In this document: one piece after another, positions 6,179-13,927 of the stretch
How positions within the stretch are numbered: position 1 is the stretch's first letter
Layout: each line of letters opens with the position of its first letter
NCBI GenBank assembly: GCA_002335495.1
Contig: DDBW01000001.1
Location: 1 to 31,398, forward strand
Length of the DNA stretch: 31,398 nt
Direction of reading: 5' to 3'
From: Candidatus Dojkabacteria bacterium UBA2022
GTDB taxonomy: Bacteria; Patescibacteriota; Dojkabacteria; SC72
The notes under the pieces: model-generated
Database searches by the model: none
Told to the model about the DNA's origin: nothing
Seen by the model: only the letters and a program-made list of their open reading frames with translations
Translations under genes and position numbers: made by a program

Positions 6179-7569
6179 TGTTGACAAAAACTGCCTTCAA
6201 AATATTTCTGGATGCTCCAATGCATTTATGGGCTCATGTTCGAGGTCTTGAAACCCCAACAGACAATGATTTCATAGAACAGTTAAAAGAACAAGGGTAT
6301 GAGGTTGAAAAAACTGCAATTGACTATATAAAAGAGAACGTTTCCTCCGAGTTTGAGTACCAAAGGGAATTCATATTTAACAACCTGAAATGTACTTCTG
6401 ATTTTATAGTTAAGAACCCTGATTCTGATAGTTATGATATCTATGAGGTTAAAAGCACAACAGATGTCAAAGAAACTCATGAATATGACATCCTTTTTCA
6501 ATATTATGTCGCATCACAAACAATAAACATTCGTAGATTATTTATAGTTTACATAAACAAAGAATATGAGAGAAATGGTGACTTGGACCTTGCCCAAGCA
6601 TTCAAAGTGCGTGAAGTAACAACCTTGATTAACGAGAAACTTGATGAAACTGTCACACTGATATCTAAAGCTATAGATGTAGCTAACGAGGAAACCTCCC
6701 ATGGAATTGCCACATGTGAAAAAATTAAAGAGTGCCCGTGTCCCAATTTATGCTTTCCAAACCTCCCCGAAAATTCGATATATACACTAGCGAATGTAAA
6801 TCAGGAGCGAATTATAGCCCTTAAAGAAATTGGAGTTCTTGATATTAAAGACATACCCAACAGCTTTGACTTAAGCAATAGACAAAGGCTTCAGCAAATT
6901 TCAACAATCACTAAGAAACCGATCATAGACAAAACCTCGATTTCTAAATTCCTTTCATATCTTGAATTTCCCTTATGCTATCTCGATTATGAAGCATTCG
7001 CATGGCCAATCCCTAAGTATGATAAACACAAAGCGTATGAATATGTGGTATTTCAATACTCTCTTCATATCGAAATGCAAACAGGTGAGATTATTCACAA
7101 AGAGTACCTTTCGACAACACAAGAAGATCCAATGAAAGAGGTTGTTAAAAATATTGCAAATGATCTTCCCGAAAAAGGGACCATAATAGTTTGGAATAAG
7201 GCATTTGAACAAAACTGCAACAAAGAGATGGGCAGAATATATCCGGATTACTCGGAAACAATGACAAATGCAAATAAAAGGGTACTCGATTTAGGTGAAA
7301 TATTTAGTAAACAAATGTATGTTGACTATAGATTCAAAGGGAGTTGGAGCCTAAAAAATATCCTCCCCGTTCTCGCACCAGACTTAAGTTATAAAAATTT
7401 AAATATAGGAAATGGTACAAAAGCAATGCAAGAATGGAAAAGGTTGGTATACGAAAAGATTCATCCGAAAGAGAAACAAGTTATAATTGATAACCTTTTA
7501 GAATACTGTGCTCTTGACACCTATGCTATGATAAAGATAATGGAGAGTCTAAAAAGTCTCAGACCTTAA
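6178..7569 (+). CDS. DUF2779 nuclease: Cas4-like PD-(D/E)xK domain plus DEDD-type exonuclease-like domain
   Basis: This 463-residue protein has two nuclease-like parts. The N-terminal part shows D75 and E90-V-K92, the PD-(D/E)xK core of RecB/Cas4-like nucleases, followed by a cysteine cluster C180-x5-C186-x-C188-x3-C192 that could hold an Fe-S cluster. The C-terminal part (about 260-463, DUF2779) has 'YLDYEAF' with D270/E272, 'WNKAFEQ' in the position of a second motif, and 'YCALDTYAM' with D447, in the manner of a DEDD 3'-5' exonuclease. DNA end processing in repair is the likely role, but no member has a clearly established function that I can cite. It is coupled to ppaC by a 1-base overlap and lies in the LexA-led run. 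Confidence 0.8.
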   Translation: MLTKTAFKIFLDAPMHLWAHVRGLETPTDNDFIEQLKEQGYEVEKTAIDYIKENVSSEFEYQREFIFNNLKCTSDFIVKNPDSDSYDIYEVKSTTDVKETHEYDILFQYYVASQTINIRRLFIVYINKEYERNGDLDLAQAFKVREVTTLINEKLDETVTLISKAIDVANEETSHGIATCEKIKECPCPNLCFPNLPENSIYTLANVNQERIIALKEIGVLDIKDIPNSFDLSNRQRLQQISTITKKPIIDKTSISKFLSYLEFPLCYLDYEAFAWPIPKYDKHKAYEYVVFQYSLHIEMQTGEIIHKEYLSTTQEDPMKEVVKNIANDLPEKGTIIVWNKAFEQNCNKEMGRIYPDYSETMTNANKRVLDLGEIFSKQMYVDYRFKGSWSLKNILPVLAPDLSYKNLNIGNGTKAMQEWKRLVYEKIHPKEKQVIIDNLLEYCALDTYAMIKIMESLKSLRP

Positions 7570-7577
7570 TAATTTTT

Positions 7578-8309
7578 ATGACAATAGAAATGCTCGAGCA
7601 AATAATCATAGCGACAGGAGTAATTAGTTTAATTTCCTTAGTTACTGTCGCCTTTCTAGGTATTAAAGAAAAGTGGCTCATTGCAACCACCCACTACTTT
7701 GTAGCCCTTTCAGCCGGAACAATGATGGGAACCGCTTACTTACACCTAATTCCGGAATTAACAGAGTCACTACCAATTGAACAGATTCTCACAGTAATCC
7801 TTATCGCTTTTGGAACATTCTTTGTATTTGAAAAAATAATTCGATGGAGACATTCCCATAACGATCTTGAAACAAAACAATCCATTGGTTATATGAACCT
7901 CCTTGGAGATGGAATACACAACTTTATTGATGGAGTACTGCTAGCGTCTACCTTTGCAATAGATCCAAAACTTGGAATAATGGCCGCCGTATCAGTTGCT
8001 TTACATGAGATACCTCAGGAGATAGGGGACTTTGGAGTATTAATTCACTCTGGATGGAGCAAATGGAAAGCCATAAAAGCTAATGTACTCATTTCATTAA
8101 CAATGCTGATAGGAGGTATTGTTGGCTTCTACGTATTCAACCTTGTAGAAAGCACTCTACCATATCTAACAGCTATCGCCGCAGGAGGATTTATATATAT
8201 AGCTTCTTCAGATTTAATCCCAGAACTCAAAGAGGAGAATAATATAATGAAATCAATCTCTCATCTATTAGTATTCGGACTTGGTATTATCATTACATAC
8301 ATGATTTAA
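7578..8309 (+). CDS. ZIP-family divalent metal transporter
   Basis: This 243-residue protein has about eight membrane segments and the ZIP signature helices. Segment IV carries 'GDGIHNFIDGVLLAS' and segment V 'ALHEIPQEIGDFGVL'; the His, Asn, Asp and Glu residues there form the binuclear metal site of ZIP proteins. A loop after segment III contains 'RWRHSHND', a short His-bearing metal-sensing or routing loop. It should import Zn2+ or another divalent metal such as Mn2+ or Fe2+. It sits 8 bases after the nuclease gene and 3 bases before the glycosylase gene. Confidence 0.9.
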   Translation: MTIEMLEQIIIATGVISLISLVTVAFLGIKEKWLIATTHYFVALSAGTMMGTAYLHLIPELTESLPIEQILTVILIAFGTFFVFEKIIRWRHSHNDLETKQSIGYMNLLGDGIHNFIDGVLLASTFAIDPKLGIMAAVSVALHEIPQEIGDFGVLIHSGWSKWKAIKANVLISLTMLIGGIVGFYVFNLVESTLPYLTAIAAGGFIYIASSDLIPELKEENNIMKSISHLLVFGLGIIITYMI

Positions 8310-8312
8310 CCG

Positions 8313-8897
8313 ATGAAGAAGGTTTTAGAGCATTTTAAAAACGCTGATCCCATCATATACCAAATTCTCATTAACAACTCCTTTGAAGTAAAAGCAAAAC
8401 CTAAATCAGAGTACTACTCTTCACTAACTCGATCAATTGTGTACCAACAACTAAACGGCAAGGCTGCTCAAACGATATATCAAAGATTCACAAAGGCAGT
8501 AGACAAAGAAAATTTCACCCCAAAGGATATATTAAATACGGAAATAGCTGTGTTAAGAGCATCAGGACTATCAGAGAGTAAAGCTAACTATGTTAAAAAC
8601 ATAGCTCAGGCAACTACTGACGGAATCGTAAACTTTGACATTTTGAACGATCTATCAAACGAAGAAGTTATCAGAGTTCTAACACAAATTAAAGGAGTTG
8701 GGAGATGGACTGCCGAAATGTTTCTAATGTTTACGCTAGGAAGAGAAGATATATTCTCTAATGGGGACTACGGACTCAAGAAAGGCATTGAGAAGCTGTA
8801 TGGACCTAATTACGATTTAGACAATCTAGAAGCGCGATGGAAGCCGTACAGAACATATGTGAGTCTCGCCCTATGGCATAGCTTAGACAATTCTTAA
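8313..8897 (+). CDS. DNA-3-methyladenine glycosylase, AlkA type (HhH-GPD)
   Basis: The 194-residue protein is a compact HhH-GPD glycosylase. The helix-hairpin-helix is 'LTQIKGVGRWTAEMFLMF' at roughly residues 125-142, and the catalytic aspartate is D152 in 'SNGDYGLKKG'. There is no Fe-S cysteine loop, which argues against an endonuclease III type. It should remove alkylated purines by base flipping to start base-excision repair. It lacks the N-terminal extra domain of E. coli AlkA, as in short archaeal and bacterial forms. It is the last gene in the run that begins with lexA, and its 3' end overlaps the convergent gene by 4 bases. Confidence 0.88.
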   Translation: MKKVLEHFKNADPIIYQILINNSFEVKAKPKSEYYSSLTRSIVYQQLNGKAAQTIYQRFTKAVDKENFTPKDILNTEIAVLRASGLSESKANYVKNIAQATTDGIVNFDILNDLSNEEVIRVLTQIKGVGRWTAEMFLMFTLGREDIFSNGDYGLKKGIEKLYGPNYDLDNLEARWKPYRTYVSLALWHSLDNS

Positions 8898-9193
8898 CCA
8901 TTCTTCTCTTTATCCTTCAGATATAAAGCTAGATAGGGGAGGAAAGCAAAGGATCCTACAAAGAGTGTAAGAATACCAAAAAAATATCTGCTTTTAAGAT
9001 CCGTCTTGTATACGGTCCAATATGAAAGGATCATTGAAAGTACACCTATATCCCAAAACATAGTCCTTGCAAAAGAGCTTTTACCTAAAGCCTCATTAAT
9101 ATCAATAGTATTCTTAAGGAAAATATTATCAACGATTACATATGTTACTAAGGACACCCATATAAACCATATTGTAGAGCTTTTAATTTTCAT
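8894..9193 (-). CDS. Small three-helix membrane protein, unknown
   Basis: This 99-residue protein has three hydrophobic segments, at about residues 8-25, 48-64 and 71-91, with a short acidic loop after the first and a charged 'KDKEKNG' tail. I do not recognise the family. The start overlaps the 3' end of the upstream methyltransferase gene by 11 bases, so the two are probably translated from one message. Its stop overlaps the AlkA gene on the other strand. A plus-strand frame across it is less protein-like and I treat it as a shadow. Confidence 0.65.
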   Translation of the reverse strand: MKIKSSTIWFIWVSLVTYVIVDNIFLKNTIDINEALGKSSFARTMFWDIGVLSMILSYWTVYKTDLKSRYFFGILTLFVGSFAFLPYLALYLKDKEKNG

Positions 9194-9950
9194 TATTTTT
9201 CTTTGCTAAAATACACATAAACATAGGAATCTCTTTTCTAATAAAATTCTCTTGCGTCGAGTTTTTACCCTCGCTTACTTTATTTGAGACAAGCTCCTCA
9301 ATGAGCTTAATGGTAAATCCATTCATGAATAACATCCTAGAAATATCTGTCAACGAATGATGATACGAGTAGGTGAAATTCTTTGTAGATTTATTTCCGG
9401 GATTCATATCAATACGGATTTTTTGTTTTGACATATATTTATAGATTTTTCGATAGTGCAACCCAGAGTCATGGTCAACTCCCCAACCAGAACCCTTAGG
9501 AATCCTATAGGCCGGATGGTTTATAACTAATAGCAACTCCCCTTCATCTATTAAATGCCGTGAAGCGTTTTGAACTAGCATATTTGGATTTTCGACATTC
9601 TGAAATGCTAAAATAACTGCTGCATGGGAAAAAAGGGGGGTATCTAAGCTAAACTCCCGTGATAAATCATATTGAGAAAAATCCACATTATCACTATTAT
9701 TTTTCTCCCTCGCAATTGTCAGTAACTTGTTTGAAGCATCTACACCGTGATATCTTCCGTATCCCTTAACTCTTCTAGAGAGAACCCCTTCACCACAACC
9801 TAAATCAAGCAAACTGTCGTCATTACCTAAATTCCACACCTGCTCAATAAAAGGAAAGATTACCTGATCATGATAGTAGCTACCCTTCTCTCCAACATTC
9901 TTGCTATACCACTTACTAACATTGCCCCATGAAGTTTTTGTTTTACCCAT
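9183..9950 (-). CDS. SAM-dependent class I methyltransferase
   Basis: I choose the ATG at 9950 (255 residues); an upstream start at 10001 would add a hydrophobic stretch unlike the family and run through the intergenic dyad. Motif I is 'LLDLGCGEGVLSR' (residues 47-59), followed by 'YHGVDAS' for the ribose-binding acidic residue and 'AAVILAFQNVENP' in the motif IV region. This is the Methyltransf_11 layout. Substrate is not evident; small molecules, lipids or quinone-like compounds are typical. It is divergent from NAD kinase and overlaps the following small membrane protein gene. Confidence 0.85.
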   Translation of the reverse strand: MGKTKTSWGNVSKWYSKNVGEKGSYYHDQVIFPFIEQVWNLGNDDSLLDLGCGEGVLSRRVKGYGRYHGVDASNKLLTIAREKNNSDNVDFSQYDLSREFSLDTPLFSHAAVILAFQNVENPNMLVQNASRHLIDEGELLLVINHPAYRIPKGSGWGVDHDSGLHYRKIYKYMSKQKIRIDMNPGNKSTKNFTYSYHHSLTDISRMLFMNGFTIKLIEELVSNKVSEGKNSTQENFIRKEIPMFMCILAKKNNEN

Positions 9951-9957
9951 AGCTAGT

Positions 9958-9982
9958 ATATTACACCATAACAATGTAATAT
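9958..9982. promoter_or_regulatory. Inverted repeat in the methyltransferase/NAD kinase divergent region
   Basis: ATATTACA (9958-9965) and its exact complement TGTAATAT (9975-9982) are separated by 9 bases. The dyad lies 7 bases upstream of the methyltransferase start and next to the NAD kinase -10 box, so a bound regulator could affect both genes. It could be chance in AT-rich DNA. Confidence 0.4.
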
Positions 9983-9988
9983 CCCAAA

Positions 9989-9997
9989 TGATATAAT
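9989..9997 (+). promoter_or_regulatory. Extended -10 promoter of NAD kinase
   Basis: TGATATAAT combines the extended TGn element with a consensus TATAAT hexamer (9992-9997). No good -35 is present, which extended -10 promoters tolerate. The start would be near 10004, about 22 bases before the ATG. Confidence 0.6.
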
Positions 9998-10025
9998 CCA
10001 AAACTAAAAAGTTAAAAGCTGAAAA

Positions 10026-10778
10026 ATGAAAATAAAATATTTAATTAGCAAAGATAGAAGAGTACAGGCCTTTAATAAACTTATTAAAGATAACTTCCCT
10101 GAGTTTATAAATGAAAAGAATCCAGAAGCTATACTTGTTGCAGGCGGAGACGGAGCAATGCTTCATGCAATTCAGGATTGGCAAGAACTAAATATTCCTT
10201 TCATTGGGAAAGCATTAGGTACCGTCAATTTTATGATGAACAATATAAATAACGACATCGATTTTTTGAGTAAACTTAAGAGAGGAGATGTGAAAATTAA
10301 GTATCTAAAAACCAACTCGATAAGGGTAGAAGTTAACAAAAAATATATAACGGAAGCAGTAAACGAAATTTTGATTGGTGGAGATATAAACTCGTATAAC
10401 ACATTCAACCTAAATACCGAAGACGGTAGTTTCAACAGCGTGACAATTAAAGGAGCCGGTTTATGCATAAGTACACCTCTTGGTTCTACAGCCTACAATT
10501 TCAATAACCAGGGGGCCATACTACCACTTCAAACAAATATTTGGTCACTAACCGGAATTGTATCAAATAAGTATATCAATGATATTATTAGTGCTCAAAA
10601 CATAGAACTTACAGCTCCAAATTCCCTTCTATATGCTGATGGTATAAAGTTAAAAGCATTGAAAGATGATGACACTGTACAAATAAGTAAAGGAAAGGAA
10701 GTCAGACTAGGATTTTTGGATAAGGACTCTTTATTTAGAAAAAGAATTGAAGTCGCAAGTCGCCTTCGAAGAGGGTGA
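10026..10778 (+). CDS. nadK: NAD kinase
   Basis: This 250-residue protein has the diagnostic GGDG motif at 40-43 ('VAGGDGAMLHA'), the 'TEAVNEILIGG' segment near 112-122 whose Asn-Glu pair binds NAD ribose, and the 'GAGLCISTPLGSTAYNF' loop near 147-163. It phosphorylates NAD+ to NADP+ using ATP (or polyphosphate). Length is slightly short but within the family range. The ATG has no Shine-Dalgarno sequence. The next gene lies 56 bases downstream on the same strand. Confidence 0.9.
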   Translation: MKIKYLISKDRRVQAFNKLIKDNFPEFINEKNPEAILVAGGDGAMLHAIQDWQELNIPFIGKALGTVNFMMNNINNDIDFLSKLKRGDVKIKYLKTNSIRVEVNKKYITEAVNEILIGGDINSYNTFNLNTEDGSFNSVTIKGAGLCISTPLGSTAYNFNNQGAILPLQTNIWSLTGIVSNKYINDIISAQNIELTAPNSLLYADGIKLKALKDDDTVQISKGKEVRLGFLDKDSLFRKRIEVASRLRRG

Positions 10779-10834
10779 TTTACAAAATATTCAAATTACT
10801 CTAAGATTTTAGAATTAATTTCATTATATTACAC

Positions 10835-11188
10835 ATGCACAATTTTTTTAGGAAAATAGCGCAGAAAGTATCAAACTTTGTAGGAACTTCATACGCATTC
10901 ATGATTGCTCTTGTAATAATTGTTGCGTGGTTAATCTCTGGACCCATCTACGACTACTCTGACACGTGGCAGTTAGTAATAAATACTGGAACAACAATTG
11001 TAACTTTCCTTATGGTATTCTTGATCCAAAATACTCAAAACCGAGAGACACGAGCTTTGCATATCAAACTAGATGAGTTAATTTTAGCTCAGAACAAAGC
11101 TAAAAATTCTGTTATGGCAGCTCAAAATCTAGAGGATGAAAAGCTCGATAAAATGGAGGAGCGGTATATGAAGCTTGCTAATAAGTAA
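10835..11188 (+). CDS. Low-affinity iron permease family membrane protein
   Basis: This 117-residue protein has two membrane segments (about 20-38 and 48-66) and the family block 'LVINTGTTIVTFLMVFLIQNTQNRE' followed by 'HIKLDELI', which is characteristic of the low-affinity iron permease (Fet4-related) domain in bacteria. The C-terminal 35 residues are a charged helix. Iron transport is only established for the distant fungal proteins, so transport here is an inference. A TATATT box lies just 4 bases before the ATG. The stop is 2 bases from the convergent atpC end. Confidence 0.8.
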   Translation: MHNFFRKIAQKVSNFVGTSYAFMIALVIIVAWLISGPIYDYSDTWQLVINTGTTIVTFLMVFLIQNTQNRETRALHIKLDELILAQNKAKNSVMAAQNLEDEKLDKMEERYMKLANK

Positions 11189-11190
11189 TT

Positions 11191-11643
11191 CTACTTCTTA
11201 GTTACGTTAACCTTAACGGATGCTGAACTCGCCTTTCTAATCCTTCCTAATTCGATTTTAGTAAGTTCTCTCTCGATATCAGTTTGAAGCTTAGTAAATT
11301 CAAACTCTGAGAGATCGTCAGATGATTTTAGAACTTCTTCAGCTCTCTGTTTAGCAAGAATAGCGGCATCCAAATCTATTTCTGAAGAGAACTCTGACGT
11401 ATCAGCCATTATACTCACTCGGCTTTCTCTATCGACCCTAATTACTCCTGAAGTTATAAAAATATACTCTGACTCACCATTACTCTTTTCTATATGTATC
11501 TCTCCATAGCTAAGAAGTGAAATCAACGGTTGATGATTCTCATATATTGAAATAACCCCTGAGGTTGAGGGCAATGTCACCGACTTTACTTGATCGGAGT
11601 TAAATATCTCTCCCTTTGGTGTAAAAAGCTCTAGTTTAATCAT
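11191..11643 (-). CDS. atpC: F1Fo ATP synthase epsilon subunit
   Basis: The 150-residue protein starts with the epsilon beta-sandwich: 'LELFTPKGEIFNSDQVKSV' and 'GVISIYENHQPLISLL' correspond to the conserved 'T.eG.v....v..v..P...G..gil.gH.pl' pattern. A C-terminal helical part (about 90-150) has 'LDAAILAKQRAEEVL' and 'ELTKIELGRIRKAS'. Epsilon sits on the central stalk, joins gamma to the c-ring and can inhibit ATP hydrolysis. The start overlaps the atpD end by 8 bases. The tail is a little longer than usual. Confidence 0.92.
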   Translation of the reverse strand: MIKLELFTPKGEIFNSDQVKSVTLPSTSGVISIYENHQPLISLLSYGEIHIEKSNGESEYIFITSGVIRVDRESRVSIMADTSEFSSEIDLDAAILAKQRAEEVLKSSDDLSEFEFTKLQTDIERELTKIELGRIRKASSASVKVNVTKK

Positions 11644-13006
11644 TCTTTAAAACAGATTCAATATTACCCTTCATATAGAAGCTTGCTTCTGGGATATCAT
11701 CATGCTTTCCATCTAAGATTTCCTTAAAGCCTTCTATAGTATCTTGTAACTTCACATATGAACCTGGAATACCAGTAAATCTCTCTCCAACGTTAAATGG
11801 TTGAGATAGGAATTTCTGAATTTTTCGAGCTCTAAATACAATCTTTCTATCATTCTCAGAAAGTTCTTCAATACCTAAAATGGCAATGATATCCTGCAAA
11901 TCCTTATATTTTTGCAAAATGCTCTGTACTCCTCTTGCCACATCGTAATGTTCCTGCCCAACATATTCTGGTGTCAGAACAGTTGAGGAGGATTCCAAAG
12001 GATCTACAGCAGGGAAAAGTGCTAATTCCGCCAAAGCTCGACTCAATACAACTGTAGAGTCTAAGTGAGTAAAGGTAGTTGCAGGAGCAGGATCAGTAAT
12101 ATCGTCAGCAGGGACGTAAACCGCTTGGATGGATGTTATAGAACCACGAGTTGTGGATGTAATTCTTTCTTGTAGCTTACCCATTTCAGTTGCAAGAGTA
12201 GGCTGGTATCCTACGGCAGATGGTACTCGACCAAGTAAAGCAGACATTTCGGCACCTGCTTGTGTAAATCTAAAGATGTTGTCAATGAATAAAAGTAGAT
12301 CTTTACCTTCCTCTTCTCTGAAATGTTCTGCCATAGTTAAAGCAGTTAAGGCAACTCTAGCTCTTGCACCTGGAGTTTCATTCATCTGACCGAATACTAG
12401 AGCCGTTTTATCCAAAACACCAGCTTCTTTCATTTCAAGGTATAAATCATTACCTTCTCTAGTTCTCTCTCCAACTCCTGCAAACATGGAGTATCCACCA
12501 TGCTCGTGAGCAATATTTCGGATTAATTCCTGGATAATAACCGTCTTACCAACGCCAGCTCCTCCAAACAACCCAACCTTTCCTCCTTTTAGGAAAGGAC
12601 ATAGTAAATCAATAACTTTGATGCCAGTTTCTAAAATTTCGAAACTTGAACTTTGCTGGGTAAACTCGGGAGTTGGTTGATGTATAGATCTTTTACTTTC
12701 ACTTTTTACATCACCTTTCATATCGATTGGATCTCCTGTTACATTAAACATTCGACCAAGAACTTCTTTTCCAACAGGAACGCTAATTGCAACCTTAGTA
12801 TCCTCAACCTCTAAGCCACGTGAGAGCCCCTCAGTTGGATTCATAGATATACATCGAACCGTTGTATCATCCAAATGCTGTTCAACCTCGAGGGTAACGT
12901 GAGAGCCATCTTTAGTCTTAACTTTTAGAGCATTGAAAATGGCTGGTAGCCCATCTAAGAACTCAACATCAACCACGACACCAATTATTCTTTTAATAAT
13001 ACCCAT
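11636..13006 (-). CDS. atpD: F1Fo ATP synthase beta subunit (catalytic)
   Basis: The 456-residue protein carries all catalytic signatures: Walker A 'GGAGVGKT' at about 148-155, 'GVGERTREGNDLY' with the catalytic glutamate, 'FGQMNETPGARARV', Walker B 'DLLLFIDNIFRFTQAG', and the C-terminal 'DVARGVQSILQKYKDLQDIIAILG'. Length is normal. It catalyses ATP synthesis or hydrolysis at the alpha/beta interface. It follows atpG after 21 bases and overlaps atpC by 8. One difference is the loop 'TSTTRGSITSIQAVYVPADD', where the common 'GSITSVQAIYVPADD' is nearly unchanged, so it appears fully functional. Confidence 0.97.
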   Translation of the reverse strand: MGIIKRIIGVVVDVEFLDGLPAIFNALKVKTKDGSHVTLEVEQHLDDTTVRCISMNPTEGLSRGLEVEDTKVAISVPVGKEVLGRMFNVTGDPIDMKGDVKSESKRSIHQPTPEFTQQSSSFEILETGIKVIDLLCPFLKGGKVGLFGGAGVGKTVIIQELIRNIAHEHGGYSMFAGVGERTREGNDLYLEMKEAGVLDKTALVFGQMNETPGARARVALTALTMAEHFREEEGKDLLLFIDNIFRFTQAGAEMSALLGRVPSAVGYQPTLATEMGKLQERITSTTRGSITSIQAVYVPADDITDPAPATTFTHLDSTVVLSRALAELALFPAVDPLESSSTVLTPEYVGQEHYDVARGVQSILQKYKDLQDIIAILGIEELSENDRKIVFRARKIQKFLSQPFNVGERFTGIPGSYVKLQDTIEGFKEILDGKHDDIPEASFYMKGNIESVLKND

Positions 13007-13027
13007 ACTGTAGTTTAAACAATTATT

Positions 13028-13927
13028 TTAATTAACTAACGCTTCGATACCAGCAACAATTTCAGAAACCTCCTGTGTTATAGCCGCCTGACGACCTTTG
13101 TTATATGTTAGGTTTAACAGAGAGGTTAAATCACTTGCATTATCGGAGGCATTTTTCATAGCCATCATTCTACTTGTGTGTTCACTTGCACTAGATTCTA
13201 ATAGCGCTTGATATATTTTAGTATCAAGAGTTTTCAAAAATATGTATTCTTGTAATGCTTCCACAGAAGGTTCAATCTGATAGACTTCCTTGCTCGAGTA
13301 GTCGGCAACTTCAACATCCTCGGCAATTGGCTTTTTAAATGGGAGAATCTTTTCAATGACAATATTTTGAGATGTAAAAGATTGAAAAGCTGTATATATC
13401 AGTATTACTTCGTCACATTCATCTACCAAATATTTATTTACAAGGGTACGAGATATTTCATAACACCTGTCATAAGTATTTCCCTCATATAACTTTTCAT
13501 ACACACCATCAACGATCAAACCATCAATTGCATTGGCGATCTTAACACCTTTCTTACCCAAAGCAGTTAGCTTGATTACTCTGGAGGGATCCTTGATTTT
13601 TAAATCTGATATATATCTGGAAGCAACATTAATCACATTGCTGTTAAAACTTCCGCACAACCCTCTATCGGAGGTAAATACAACCACCATAGTTGTATCA
13701 AGAGATCTTTTTTGAAGAATAGGGGAGGAGCCCTCGCTGATTTCTAAAGTATCTGCAAAGATATCATTAGTTCTAAAAAGCTCATTGGAGTACTTCTTAG
13801 ACTGCAAAGCCTGAGAAGCAAATTTAGCCTTCTTAACAGTTGAAATCTTCTCCATAGACCTTGTAACCTTGCTAGTATTTTTAACAGACTGAATCCTACT
13901 TTTGACGGCTTTAGTGTTAATGCTCAT
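13028..13927 (-). CDS. atpG: F1Fo ATP synthase gamma subunit
   Basis: I start at the ATG at 13927 ('MSINTKAVKSRIQSVKNTSKVTRSM'), which aligns with the usual gamma N-terminus; an upstream in-frame ATG would add residues encoded inside the alpha gene. The 299-residue protein has the N-terminal helix, 'VVFTSDRGLCGSFNSNVI' in the middle domain (usual 'SDRGLCGGfN') and the C-terminal helix 'ASEHTSRMMAMKNASDNASDL', which together form the rotor coiled coil. The gamma start overlaps the end of the delta-alpha gene by 11 bases. Confidence 0.95.
   Translation of the reverse strand: MSINTKAVKSRIQSVKNTSKVTRSMEKISTVKKAKFASQALQSKKYSNELFRTNDIFADTLEISEGSSPILQKRSLDTTMVVVFTSDRGLCGSFNSNVINVASRYISDLKIKDPSRVIKLTALGKKGVKIANAIDGLIVDGVYEKLYEGNTYDRCYEISRTLVNKYLVDECDEVILIYTAFQSFTSQNIVIEKILPFKKPIAEDVEVADYSSKEVYQIEPSVEALQEYIFLKTLDTKIYQALLESSASEHTSRMMAMKNASDNASDLTSLLNLTYNKGRQAAITQEVSEIVAGIEALVN

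Noticed and set aside
6178..8897. CRISPR-Cas adaptation locus, because of the Cas4-like domain
   Set aside because: There are no repeats and no Cas1, Cas2 or effector gene; the neighbours are ppaC, ZIP and AlkA.
9006..9209. A plus-strand 67-codon frame over the small membrane protein gene
   Set aside because: The minus-strand frame has clear membrane segments and is coupled by overlap to the methyltransferase; the plus frame does not look protein-like.
9628..9641. A6G6-type homopolymer tract inside the methyltransferase gene, as a phase-variation switch
   Set aside because: The run is short, the frame is intact and nothing else suggests a restriction-modification or phase-variable gene.
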